A DNA stretch of 64,000 nt from Clostridia bacterium (GTDB taxonomy: Bacteria; Bacillota; Clostridia; Lutisporales; Lutisporaceae). Each line of letters begins with the position of its first letter. Position 1 is the first letter of the stretch. The notes beneath the pieces were generated by a model, which did not search any database, was not told the DNA's origin, and saw only the letters and a list, made by a program, of their open reading frames with translations. Positions 1 through 7,658 of the stretch are shown here, piece by piece. Both the position numbers and the translations under genes were made by a program. The DNA lies in contig DASPIR010000027.1 in assembly GCA_035628995.1 (NCBI GenBank), forward strand, positions 1 to 64,000, written 5' to 3'.

Positions 1-307
1 CTTATCAGTTATGGAGAATATCCTTCAAGCACAACCGGAAATCAATGCAGTTTTCGCTCATAATGACGAAATGGCATTAGGCGCATTACAAGCTATAAAG
101 GCTTCAGGAAAGACAATAATGGTAGTTGGCTTTGACGCAACTGATGATGCTGTAAAAGCTGTAGAAGCCGGCGAAATGGCTGCTACTGTAGCTCAACAGC
201 CTGCAAAGATTGGCTCCCTGGGCGTAGAGAATGCAGTAAAGGTTATCAAGGGCGAAACTATTGAGAAGGCTATTCCAGTAGATCTTCAATTAGTTACAAA
301 GAAATAA
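1..307 (+). CDS. Sugar-type ABC transporter substrate-binding protein, C-terminal part
   Basis: The reading frame is open from the left edge of the window (it continues upstream of the first ATG at 11), so this is the C-terminal third of a longer protein. The visible 101 residues match the second lobe of the periplasmic-binding-protein/LacI fold of the ribose-binding (RbsB) type: [21 protein letters not shown], then [27 protein letters not shown], a typical D-x-T and QQP ligand-side pattern. Such proteins bind a sugar outside the membrane and deliver it to an ABC permease. A strong terminator follows directly, so it is the last gene of its operon. The sugar cannot be told from this fragment. 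Confidence 0.88.
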   Translation, partial: LSVMENILQAQPEINAVFAHNDEMALGALQAIKASGKTIMVVGFDATDDAVKAVEAGEMAATVAQQPAKIGSLGVENAVKVIKGETIEKAIPVDLQLVTKK

Positions 308-324
308 TAAAAATTAGTAATTAA

Positions 325-362
325 GAAAATGCCTTGCTCTTAAAAGCAAGGCATTTTCTCAT
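325..362 (+). terminator. Rho-independent terminator after the binding-protein gene
   Basis: A perfect 14-bp stem (GAAAATGCCTTGCT / AGCAAGGCATTTTC) with a 6-nt loop begins 17 nt after the stop codon. The T-rich 3' arm supplies the run of Us. Confidence 0.9.
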
Positions 363-391
363 TCATTTTGCCATTTATAATATGCTTGTGT

Positions 392-419
392 TTGAAGCTA
401 TAACGTGATATGCTATATT
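392..419 (+). promoter_or_regulatory. Candidate promoter of the hyd maturation operon
   Basis: TTGAAG (392-397), a 16-bp spacer and TATATT (414-419) fit a housekeeping promoter placed upstream of the leader at about 470-600. This is a pattern match only. Confidence 0.3.
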
Positions 420-469
420 ACAGTTGGTGATTGTTAATATTATATCAATGATTTTCTTGCAGCAAACCA

Positions 470-586
470 AAAATGAAAAAGTTATCGTGCTGAAGTGGTG
501 AGGGTTCGTCCCGAGCAAGAAGGCGAGAGAATAGATGAAGTTTTATGCTTGCTATCCTTGTGCCTTTTTGACACAAGGATTTTTTA
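470..586 (+). promoter_or_regulatory. Structured 5' leader with terminator-like hairpin before the hyd operon
   Basis: Between the candidate promoter and the first gene lies a purine-rich stretch with a small GGG-TTCGT-CCC hairpin (around 508-520). It is followed by a 9-bp stem ATCCTTGTG/CACAAGGAT (554-562 and 572-580) ending in six Ts. The terminator-like hairpin sits 27 nt before the first start codon, a layout typical of attenuation. I could not match the upstream part to any riboswitch class I know, so the ligand or the very existence of a switch is open. Confidence 0.45.
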
Positions 587-606
587 CGTTGAAAGGGAGG
601 GTTGAA

Positions 607-870
607 ATGGAAACAAGAATTGCTCTGATTGGCATCATTATAGAAAACAAAGAATCAGTAGAAAGATTAAATGCTATTCTCCATGAATATTCGCAGTATA
701 TTATCGGAAGAATGGGAATACCTAATGCAAAAGAAGGTGTTGCAGTGATAAGCATTGTTTTGGACGCGCCCAACGATACCATAAGTGCTCTTTCGGGGAA
801 ATTGGGTATGCTGCCGCAGGTGAGTGCCAAAACTATCTTTTCAAAGCTGCCTGTAGTTACGGAAAGGTGA
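607..870 (+). CDS. TM1266-type iron-only hydrogenase system regulator
   Basis: Small 87-residue protein of the ACT/NikR-like ferredoxin-fold family called iron-only hydrogenase system regulator (Thermotoga TM1266). Features seen are METRIALIGIIIENKESVERLN at the start, then SQYIIGRMGIP and GVAVISIVLDAPNDTISALSGKLG, the usual order of the family. I chose ATG 607 because GAAAGGGAGG lies just before it. The longer frame from 535 would translate the upstream hairpin. It is the first gene of the hydEGF operon and its stop codon overlaps the start region of hydE. The family is thought to help regulate hydrogenase assembly, but the molecular role is not established. Confidence 0.85.
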   Translation: METRIALIGIIIENKESVERLNAILHEYSQYIIGRMGIPNAKEGVAVISIVLDAPNDTISALSGKLGMLPQVSAKTIFSKLPVVTER

Positions 871-875
871 TGAAT

Positions 876-1940
876 ATGGAATACTTAGTTGATAAATTAG
901 AGGCTGAAGGTTCACTTACGAAAGAGGAGTTTGTACAGCTTTTGAGTCACACCTCTCCGGCCCTTTCTGAATATTTGTTTGAAAAATCCAGAAAAATGGC
1001 AAATAAATATTTTGGAAATCGCATATACACGAGAGGCTTGATTGAGTTTACGAATTACTGCAAAAATAATTGCTTTTACTGCGGTATACGAGCAGAGAAC
1101 CGGAAGGTGGAGCGCTATCGCCTCAGCAAGGATGAGATACTGAATTGCTGCAGGGAGGGATATGCTCTTGGTTTTCGCACCTTTGTTCTGCAGGGTGGGG
1201 AGGACAGCTTCTATAGCGACAGCGAAATGGTTGATATTATTTCGGAAATTAAGGGAAATTACCCGGATTGCGCTTTGACTTTATCAATCGGAGAAAAAAG
1301 CGCCGAATCCTATAAAGCATTTTATGACGCAGGAGCTGACAGATATCTTCTCCGCCATGAAACTGCCGATGCCGGCCATTATGGGATGCTTCACCCTAAA
1401 ATACTAAACCTGCAAAACCGCAAACAATGTCTGTGGACACTTAAAAGTATAGGCTATCAAGTGGGTACGGGTTTTATGGTAGGCTCACCCTTTCAAACTG
1501 TTGAGAACCTTGCAGAGGATTTGATGTTTATAAAAGAATTATCTCCAGAGATGATTGGCATCGGACCCTTCATCCCGCACCATGACACACCCTTTGCGGA
1601 TAAAGCGCAGGGATCCTTTGAGCTTACTCTGTTTCTTATCGGAATACTGCGTCTTATGATACCGAATGCACTTATTCCGGCAACAACAGCCCTTGGAACA
1701 ATTAATCCTCTAGGCCGCGAAAAGGGTATACTTGCAGGCGCAAATGTAGTAATGCCAAATCTTTCGCCTGTAAAGGTGCGAAAAAAATATGAACTCTATG
1801 ACAACAAAATCTGCACCGGGGAAGAAGCCGCAGAATGCAGGTTCTGCCTGCAAAATCGTATGCAGAGCATAGGATATGAACTTGTTACTGACAGAGGAGA
1901 TTTTAAACCAGCAGATAACAATCAGAAGGGGGTAATATAA
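876..1940 (+). CDS. hydE: [FeFe]-hydrogenase H-cluster radical SAM maturase HydE
   Basis: Radical SAM enzyme that acts with HydG and HydF to build the di-iron subcluster of [FeFe] hydrogenase. The SAM-cluster motif C-x3-C-x2-C is seen as CKNNCFYCGIR near residue 65. LRHETADAGHYGMLHP, GFMVGSPFQT and GIGPFIPHHDTPFA match HydE of Thermotoga, as does the length (about 355 residues). Three C-terminal cysteines (C-x7-C-x2-C, CTGEEAAECRFC) occupy the place of the second, non-essential cluster. ATG 876 is chosen because AAAGGTGA precedes it at 5 nt; ATG 870 is also possible. Its TAA is immediately followed by the hydG ATG, so translation is probably coupled. Confidence 0.95.
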   Translation: MEYLVDKLEAEGSLTKEEFVQLLSHTSPALSEYLFEKSRKMANKYFGNRIYTRGLIEFTNYCKNNCFYCGIRAENRKVERYRLSKDEILNCCREGYALGFRTFVLQGGEDSFYSDSEMVDIISEIKGNYPDCALTLSIGEKSAESYKAFYDAGADRYLLRHETADAGHYGMLHPKILNLQNRKQCLWTLKSIGYQVGTGFMVGSPFQTVENLAEDLMFIKELSPEMIGIGPFIPHHDTPFADKAQGSFELTLFLIGILRLMIPNALIPATTALGTINPLGREKGILAGANVVMPNLSPVKVRKKYELYDNKICTGEEAAECRFCLQNRMQSIGYELVTDRGDFKPADNNQKGVI

Positions 1941-3359
1941 ATGTATGATGTAAAATCCAAAAAAGCGGAAGATTTTATAAATGACGAAGAAATACTGGAT
2001 ACAATTGAGTATGCAGAAAAAAATAAAAACAATCGCGAACTGATAGAAAGCATTATAGAAAAGGCAAAAAAATTAAAGGGAGTTTCTCATCGCGAGGCCG
2101 CCGTTCTTTTAGAATGCGAGATTCAAGATGTAAATGAAAAGCTGTATAAGCTTGCCAGAGAAATAAAGCAGAAATTTTATGGGAATAGAATTGTTATGTT
2201 TGCACCGCTTTATCTTTCCAATTATTGCGTAAACGGCTGTGTTTACTGTCCATATCATTATCAAAACAAGCATATTTATCGCAAAAAGCTCACACAGGAG
2301 GAAATACGAAACGAAGCTATTGCGCTGCAGGACATGGGCCACAAGCGTTTAGCTCTTGAAGCAGGGGAAGACCCCGTAAACAATCCGATTGAATATATAC
2401 TGGAAAGCATTAAGACAATATATTCAATCAAACACAAAAACGGCGAAATCAGACGCGTAAATGTGAACATTGCGGCAACAACCGTTGAAAATTACCACAA
2501 ACTGAAGGAAGCAGGAATAGGCACATATATTTTGTTTCAGGAAACATACAATAAAAAGAATTATGAGGAGCTGCACCCGAAAGGACCGAAGCATGATTAC
2601 TCTTATCATACAGAGGCAATGGACCGTGCCATGGAGGGCGGCATTGATGATGTAGGCATCGGCGTGCTGTTTGGGCTGAATATGTACAGATATGACTTTA
2701 TAGGCATGCTTATGCATGCTGAGCATTTGGAGGCCGCAATGGGAGTCGGCCCACACACGATCAGTGTTCCGCGCATTCGTCCTGCCGACGATATTGATCC
2801 GGCAAATTTCTCTAACGCCATTTCTGATTCCATGTTTGAGAAGATAGTTGCCGTGCTCCGTATTGCTGTGCCATATACAGGCATGATCGTATCAACACGT
2901 GAATCCCAAAAGACCCGTGAGCGTGTTTTACAGCTTGGGATTTCTCAAATAAGCGGCGGCTCAAAAACCAGTGTCGGTGGATATTCCGAGCCGGAGCCGG
3001 AGGAGGAAAACTCCGCACAGTTTGAAGTTGACGACACACGTACCCTTGATCAAGTAGTAAACTGGCTCCTGGAGCTTGGATATATACCCAGCTTTTGCAC
3101 TGCCTGCTACCGTGAGGGCAGAACCGGAGACCGCTTTATGTCACTTGTTAAATCAGGGCAGATTGCGAACTGCTGCCAGCCCAATGCTTTAATTACTCTT
3201 AAGGAGTACCTGGAGGATTATGCTTCACCCGATACAAAGGGAAAGGGCGAAAAGCTGATCCAGGAGGAGCTTAACCATATTCCGAATGAAAAGGTAAAAG
3301 CTGCCGCAGTTAAGTATCTCTATGAGGTCGGCAGCGGAAAACGGGATTTTAGATTCTAA
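1941..3359 (+). CDS. hydG: [FeFe]-hydrogenase maturase HydG (tyrosine lyase)
   Basis: Radical SAM tyrosine lyase that cleaves tyrosine to p-cresol and dehydroglycine, supplying the CO and cyanide ligands of the H-cluster. The 472-residue length is normal for HydG. The N-terminal motif CVNGCVYCPYH carries the C-x3-C-x2-C SAM cluster. The C-terminal part CTACYREGRTGDRFM ... GQIANCCQPNA provides the C-x2-C-xn-C site of the second cluster, where the dangler iron and cysteine sit. The HydG/ThiH-type segment GGSKTSVGGYSEPEP is present. It is the third gene of the operon; GGGGG precedes ATG 1941 at 7 nt. Confidence 0.96.
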   Translation: MYDVKSKKAEDFINDEEILDTIEYAEKNKNNRELIESIIEKAKKLKGVSHREAAVLLECEIQDVNEKLYKLAREIKQKFYGNRIVMFAPLYLSNYCVNGCVYCPYHYQNKHIYRKKLTQEEIRNEAIALQDMGHKRLALEAGEDPVNNPIEYILESIKTIYSIKHKNGEIRRVNVNIAATTVENYHKLKEAGIGTYILFQETYNKKNYEELHPKGPKHDYSYHTEAMDRAMEGGIDDVGIGVLFGLNMYRYDFIGMLMHAEHLEAAMGVGPHTISVPRIRPADDIDPANFSNAISDSMFEKIVAVLRIAVPYTGMIVSTRESQKTRERVLQLGISQISGGSKTSVGGYSEPEPEEENSAQFEVDDTRTLDQVVNWLLELGYIPSFCTACYREGRTGDRFMSLVKSGQIANCCQPNALITLKEYLEDYASPDTKGKGEKLIQEELNHIPNEKVKAAAVKYLYEVGSGKRDFRF

Positions 3360-3384
3360 TCCACATGAAGAAGGAGAATTCATT

Positions 3385-4578
3385 ATGAGTTTACAGGATA
3401 CTCCCCGCTCGAACCGACTCCATATAGGCATTTTCGGGAAGCGAAACAGCGGGAAATCATCATTGATAAACGCACTGACAAATCAAAATATCGCTATCGT
3501 ATCGGATATTGCCGGTACGACTACCGACCCTGTTTATAAATCAATGGAAATACATGGTGTAGGACCATGTGTGTTTGTTGATACGGCAGGCTTTGATGAC
3601 ATTGGTGAGATAGGCAGGCTGCGCGTTTCTCAGACCAAAAAGGCGATGGAGAAGACAGATATTGCCATAATGATGTTTAGTGAGGATATTACAAAAGATG
3701 AAATCGAATGGGTGGAAGAATTAAAAAGAAAACATATTCCAGTCATTTCCGTGATCAATAAAATCGATATTATTCACAATGCCGAGGCTTTACGTAAGTC
3801 GGTAGAAGAAAAATGCAAAATACCGGCTATATTGGTCAGTGCCCTCACAAAGGAAGGCGTCGATAAAATCCGAAAAGAAATTATCCGTGCGCTTCCTGCG
3901 GATTATGAAAACGAAAGCATCGTGTCAAATCTGGCAAAGTCTGATGACGTTGTTCTTCTTGTCATGCCTCAGGATATCCAAGCACCTAAGGGAAGACTTA
4001 TCCTGCCGCAAGTGCAGATTATAAGAGAGCTGCTTGATAAAAAATGTATCGTAATAAGCGTGACAACAGATAAGCTTGAGGCCGCGTTAGACAGCCTGAA
4101 GCATCCGCCAAAGTTGATTATTACCGATTCACAGGTATTCAAAGCAGTTTATGAAAAAAAGCCTGCAGAAAGCATGCTCACATCATTTTCCGTATTGATG
4201 GCGGGTTATAAAGGGGACTTGGATTATTTTGTCCAAAGCGCTTATGCTATCGAGCAGCTGACAGAAAGGTCTAAGGTATTGATTGCCGAAGCCTGCACCC
4301 ATGCGCCATTGACAGAAGATATCGGGAGAGAAAAAATTCCCCGCTTTCTGCGTGAAAGAATCGGCGAGGGCCTGAGGATAGATATAGTCAGCGGTACGGA
4401 TTTTCCGGAGGATGTTTCCGGCTACGATCTTATCATACATTGCGGGGGGTGCATGTTTAACAGGAAATATGTACTGTCGCGTATTGAAAAAGCCCGAGCA
4501 GCTCATGTTCCAATGTCAAATTACGGTGTTGTAATTGCCTATTTATCCGGGATTTTGGGGAACATAGATTTGCCTTGA
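3385..4578 (+). CDS. hydF: [FeFe]-hydrogenase maturation GTPase HydF
   Basis: Scaffold GTPase that carries the 2Fe precursor made by HydE and HydG and passes it to apo-hydrogenase. The N-terminal GTPase domain has the P-loop GKRNSGKSS, the switch residues AGTTTDP, DTAGF and the base-recognition motif NKID. The C-terminal cluster-binding domain shows the HydF signature C-x-H ... H-C-x2-C as CTH (near residue 303) and HCGGC (near 352). The 398-residue protein starts at ATG 3385 after GAAGAAGGAGAA. A longer frame from 3322 overlaps hydG and lacks a good ribosome site. The structural hydrogenase itself is not in this window. Confidence 0.96.
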   Translation: MSLQDTPRSNRLHIGIFGKRNSGKSSLINALTNQNIAIVSDIAGTTTDPVYKSMEIHGVGPCVFVDTAGFDDIGEIGRLRVSQTKKAMEKTDIAIMMFSEDITKDEIEWVEELKRKHIPVISVINKIDIIHNAEALRKSVEEKCKIPAILVSALTKEGVDKIRKEIIRALPADYENESIVSNLAKSDDVVLLVMPQDIQAPKGRLILPQVQIIRELLDKKCIVISVTTDKLEAALDSLKHPPKLIITDSQVFKAVYEKKPAESMLTSFSVLMAGYKGDLDYFVQSAYAIEQLTERSKVLIAEACTHAPLTEDIGREKIPRFLRERIGEGLRIDIVSGTDFPEDVSGYDLIIHCGGCMFNRKYVLSRIEKARAAHVPMSNYGVVIAYLSGILGNIDLP

Positions 4579-4600
4579 AATTATCGGGGAGAAAGAATAA

Positions 4601-4786
4601 CTCTCAGGAGAGATTGTAGTACCGGAGTTTCAAGGCAAAGGAATAGGGAAACAACTGGTTACATTACTTATGGAGAAGTTTAAACATACTACTATTTATC
4701 TAACATATACAGAAGAAAAAGACACTTTTTATGAAAAATTCGGATTTCAAAAAATAGATAATGCGATGCGTATGTTAAAACACTAG
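4601..4786 (+). pseudogene. GNAT acetyltransferase remnant (C-terminal fragment)
   Basis: An open stretch after a stop at 4598-4600 reads VVPEFQGKGIGKQLV, then YTEEKDTFYEKFGFQKID and ends at TAG 4784. The Q-x-x-G-x-G motif is the acetyl-CoA pyrophosphate loop of GNAT acetyltransferases and FYEKFGF is the usual C-terminal strand. No start codon or N-terminal half is found: the DNA before it is the end of hydF. I read it as a decayed gene end brought in by recombination. The substrate is unknown. Confidence 0.7.
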
Positions 4787-4934
4787 CTAAGCCCCACAAT
4801 CGCCCAACAACATAATTATTGTAAATACCCTGTTGCTAGGGCATGTGTATTGATTAAACCAAAAATTGGATAAAATAACTATATTCGTTTGCTTCTAACA
4901 TATGCTATAATAATCCAAAAGGGGAGTGAAGGCC

Positions 4935-5282
4935 TTGGCAGATAAAATGTTTGAGTTAATGGAAAAGATGTATATAGAATTCAAGGATTTTAAGGGAGAT
5001 ATAACAGCAAAGGTCGTAAGCCTGGATGCAAAGATTGGAGGCTTAGATGCGAAGGTCGGAAGCCTGGATACAAAGGTCGGAAGCCTGGATACAAATGTTG
5101 GAAATATACGCAAAGATGTGTTGCGTATTGAAAATAAGCTTGATACCAACTCTAAAGCATTGTTTGACGGATATAGTCAGACTTATGAAAAACTTACTGT
5201 GCTTGAAAAAAAGGTTGATGATATTAGCTCTAAGGTTGAAAAGCAAGATGTAGAAATCAGAGTAATAAAGGGTGCAAAATAA
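4935..5282 (+). CDS. Small coiled-coil protein with heptad repeats, function unknown
   Basis: A 115-residue protein made almost wholly of predicted coiled coil. Residues about 25-53 are four near-identical heptad units of the form K[IV]G[GS]LD[AT], encoded by 21-bp tandem repeats. A second helical part, KLTVLEKKVDDISSKVEK, follows. There is no signal peptide and no recognised domain. GGGGAGTG precedes TTG 4935 at about 6 nt. GTG 4926 lies inside the ribosome site, and ATG 4947 is an alternative start. A terminator follows, so it is a single-gene unit. Similar Clostridia and phage proteins exist without known function. Confidence 0.7.
   Translation: MADKMFELMEKMYIEFKDFKGDITAKVVSLDAKIGGLDAKVGSLDTKVGSLDTNVGNIRKDVLRIENKLDTNSKALFDGYSQTYEKLTVLEKKVDDISSKVEKQDVEIRVIKGAK
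5010..5093 (+). repeat. Four tandem 21-bp repeats inside the coiled-coil gene
   Basis: Units at 5010-5030, 5031-5051, 5052-5072 and 5073-5093. The third and fourth are identical; the others differ at a few positions. Each unit encodes one heptad, so copy number can change without breaking the frame. Confidence 0.85.
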
Positions 5283-5289
5283 TTGATAC

Positions 5290-5323
5290 AAAAACCTTCC
5301 CGTCGTTGACAGGAAGGTTTTTC
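5290..5323 (+). terminator. Rho-independent terminator after the coiled-coil gene
   Basis: An 11-bp stem AAAAACCTTCC/GGAAGGTTTTT with an 11-nt loop; the 3' arm ends in five Ts. Confidence 0.85.
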
Positions 5324-5402
5324 AATATGGGTAAAAATGTCTAGTTTTCACGCATATTATTTTTACATAGGTAATACCAACACATATTAAGATTCTACCC
5401 CA

Positions 5403-5627
5403 GCCCCAGATATACTCCAGAGAATTAGTGGAATTGCTTTTTTCGAGTTTTATACCAAAATCGCATATATAGAAGCGGGTCTTAAAGTGACAAGGAAAAC
5501 TGCTTCTGGGTACTTAGTTGAGTTTGAAAAGAGCGAATTTTTGGAGTCGTAGAAAATTGGAAGAGAGAAGATTTATACTAATAAACGTCTTTATGAAGTT
5601 GTAAAGGAAGCGGGTATGGAGAAGTAG
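5403..5627 (+). pseudogene. Fic-family protein remnant (C-terminal winged-helix part)
   Basis: Translation gives YTKIAYIEAGLKVTRKTAS, then GYLVEFEKSEFLES, an in-frame TAG, and KIGREKIYTNKRLYEVVKEA before the final stop at 5625. This matches the C-terminal helix-turn-helix tail of bacterial Fic (AMP-transferase) proteins, where the usual text is SRQTASKYL ... LESEKIGKEKIYINKRLYE. The Fic catalytic motif is absent upstream and there is no start codon. The gene is therefore a degraded fragment with one nonsense codon. Confidence 0.65.
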
Positions 5628-5639
5628 GAGGGCTGAGTT

Positions 5640-6220
5640 GGGTTAGGTGGAATATGCTGATAAGTTTGGTGACTTATATATTGTATCTCTGTTGCTTTAA
5701 AAAGTTAACATACATAAGATTTATTACAGTAAACCGTATCATAATTAAGTGCGGAAGTGCACAGAGGTAAGTTATACCAAAGCTTATAGATAGTTTACGT
5801 ATTCATTTCTATTTGAAGTTATAAAGAAAGTAAGTTGACAAGTTGACAGACTGCACATAATCTCCATAATCTCATGAGTCGTAATCCAAATAAACATGGA
5901 ATATGAAATGAATATATTTATTTTGTAGTTATTGAAGGATATACTAATTCCATGTCAAATTATAACATTATTGGATGAGAAAATGTCTTATTATGTGAAT
6001 TCCATCATGAGGATTTAAACAGGCTCTTGTACAGCAGTTAACCATAACGGATATAGAGATAGTCTGGAGTTATATCATGTAATATATTTAGATGATTTTC
6101 GAGCCTCGATGGTACTAAAAGGGTGATTTAATAAGATTGAATTGAATGATGTCATGGTTAATTGATATATATAAATGATAGAAACATTACATATTGTAAT
6201 AGAGCACTAAATAAACAAGA
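5640..6220. other. AT-rich stretch without recognisable gene
   Basis: About 580 bases of AT-rich DNA with stops in all frames lie between the Fic remnant and the ParB/SNF2 cassette. I see no RNA gene, clear terminator or repeat. It probably contains decayed sequence and the promoter of the following cassette, but no promoter stands out. Confidence 0.5.
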
Positions 6221-6232
6221 GGAGATTTGATA

Positions 6233-7240
6233 ATGAAATCTGAATATCGTGAGATTCGTGTAAGTGAGATCATGTTAGATTATGAAAATCCTAGGATTGC
6301 GAAATATTTAGAAATATATGGTGAGGGTCAAATATCGAGTGAAACTATTTCAATGGCGTTAGGAGCGGGAACTGATGAAAAATCCGGACCATCATATAGC
6401 AGCTTAAAGGAATCAATAAAGGCAAATCAAGGGATTATACACCCAATCATTGTCAATGAGTTAGATAACGGCAAACTGGTAGTTATTGAAGGAAATACAA
6501 GGGTTCAAATATATAAAGAGTTTTATCAGGCTGGTGTTCCAGGTGAATGGGAGACTATTAGTTCAATAGTTTATAAAGATTTAGCAGATGAAGAAATCCA
6601 TGCTATTAGGCTTCAGTCGCATCTGGTTGGACCGAGAGATTGGGATCCATATTCAAAAGCTAAGTACTTAAATTACCTGAGTAATAAAGAAAAGCTTCCA
6701 ATTCTACAAATTATATCGTTTTGTGGAGGAAAATCAGCAGAAGTTAAAAAAATGATAGATGCGTATTACGATATAGAAAATTATTATCGTTCTAACTTAG
6801 ATGACGATAGTGAATTTGACCAGAGAGAATTTTCTAAATTTATGGAGCTTCAAAATAGAGGTATAAAAGACGCAATAGTTATACATAAATATGACCGAAA
6901 CGATTTTGCAAAATGGGTAATAGATGGTAATATTGATACGGCGCAAAATGTCAGAAAGATTCCTGTTATATTAAAAAGCAAAGAAGCAACGAAGGTATTT
7001 CTTGAGGAAAATATTTCTGAAGCAATGAAAGTCTTGGCAATTGAAGAATTTGACGCAGGACCGATAAAAGATGTTTCGTATGGAATTTTAGCATCTGAAT
7101 TAACTAAAAAGCTAAGAAATATTAAATACGCAGAGATAAGAAGCCTTAGGTTTGATCCGGATTATGATGACAAAAAAGCAATATTATTTGATTTATTAGA
7201 TGAATTGATGGCGGTAGCTGAGGAGATAAAAGAGGAATAG
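6233..7240 (+). CDS. ParB/Srx-fold protein (cassette gene 1)
   Basis: The 335-residue protein begins with a ParB N-terminal-like domain. EIRVSEIMLDYENPRIA opens the fold, IKANQGIIHPIIVNEL is the box I-like part, and VIEGNTRVQIYKEF (near residue 85) is the E-G-N-x-R nucleotide-site motif. DWDPYSKAKYLNYLS follows, and the C-terminal half is helical without an assignable domain. Such domains bind or hydrolyse CTP/ATP, or act as nucleases in a few plasmid and phage proteins. A partner ParA is absent, so chromosome segregation is unlikely. It is paralogous to the fourth gene (9144-10133). AGAGGAGAT precedes ATG 6233. The stop is 4 nt from the next start. Confidence 0.75.
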   Translation: MKSEYREIRVSEIMLDYENPRIAKYLEIYGEGQISSETISMALGAGTDEKSGPSYSSLKESIKANQGIIHPIIVNELDNGKLVVIEGNTRVQIYKEFYQAGVPGEWETISSIVYKDLADEEIHAIRLQSHLVGPRDWDPYSKAKYLNYLSNKEKLPILQIISFCGGKSAEVKKMIDAYYDIENYYRSNLDDDSEFDQREFSKFMELQNRGIKDAIVIHKYDRNDFAKWVIDGNIDTAQNVRKIPVILKSKEATKVFLEENISEAMKVLAIEEFDAGPIKDVSYGILASELTKKLRNIKYAEIRSLRFDPDYDDKKAILFDLLDELMAVAEEIKEE

Positions 7241-7244
7241 AAAA

Positions 7245-7658
7245 ATGGGAGAGTCTATACAGCACATTAAAATGATACATAATATTATGCACATAGTTTC
7301 GGAGATCGTACCAGAAAAGTTTAGAGGTTTTATTTTACTGGACATTTCTGAAAGCCAAGAAAAACCTCCGAAAACGGCTGAAGGTTACCGGCCAGATCTA
7401 TATTATTGCCATAATGACATAATGGTAATAGGTGAAGCAAAAACTTCTTTTGATTTTGAAAGGAAGCATAGCAAACAACAGTATTTATCTTATATGAAAG
7501 CATGTTCCATGTTTGAAGGGACGGCGTATTTAATTATTGCTGTGCCATGGACTGAATGTAGATCGGCTAAAAATATGTTGAGGCGGATGAAATCAAATAA
7601 TGAATTTGATTTGAATATTAAAGTGATTGATGATGTGGGGCAGGTGGGACTGGTATGA
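7245..7658 (+). CDS. Putative PD-(D/E)XK-type nuclease-like protein (cassette gene 2)
   Basis: The 137-residue protein has a restriction-endonuclease-like core. GYRPDLYYCHNDIMVIGEAK (around residues 46-65) gives P-D, a 12-residue spacer and E-x-K in strand context, and HSKQQYLSYM with its glutamine follows, as in several PD-(D/E)XK families. YLIIAVPW is the next strand. No DNA-binding domain is visible, so it may work with its neighbours. Its stop overlaps the SNF2 start (ATGA at 7655-7658), so translation is likely coupled. Nuclease activity is inferred from motif spacing alone. Confidence 0.55.
   Translation: MGESIQHIKMIHNIMHIVSEIVPEKFRGFILLDISESQEKPPKTAEGYRPDLYYCHNDIMVIGEAKTSFDFERKHSKQQYLSYMKACSMFEGTAYLIIAVPWTECRSAKNMLRRMKSNNEFDLNIKVIDDVGQVGLV

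Noticed and set aside
470-586. Known riboswitch (TPP, FMN, SAM, cobalamin, Moco, guanidine, fluoride)
   Set aside because: None of the conserved core sequences I know from these classes is present.
535-606. N-terminal extension of the TM1266-like gene
   Set aside because: The added codons translate the terminator-like hairpin, while ATG 607 has an ideal ribosome site and gives the family length.
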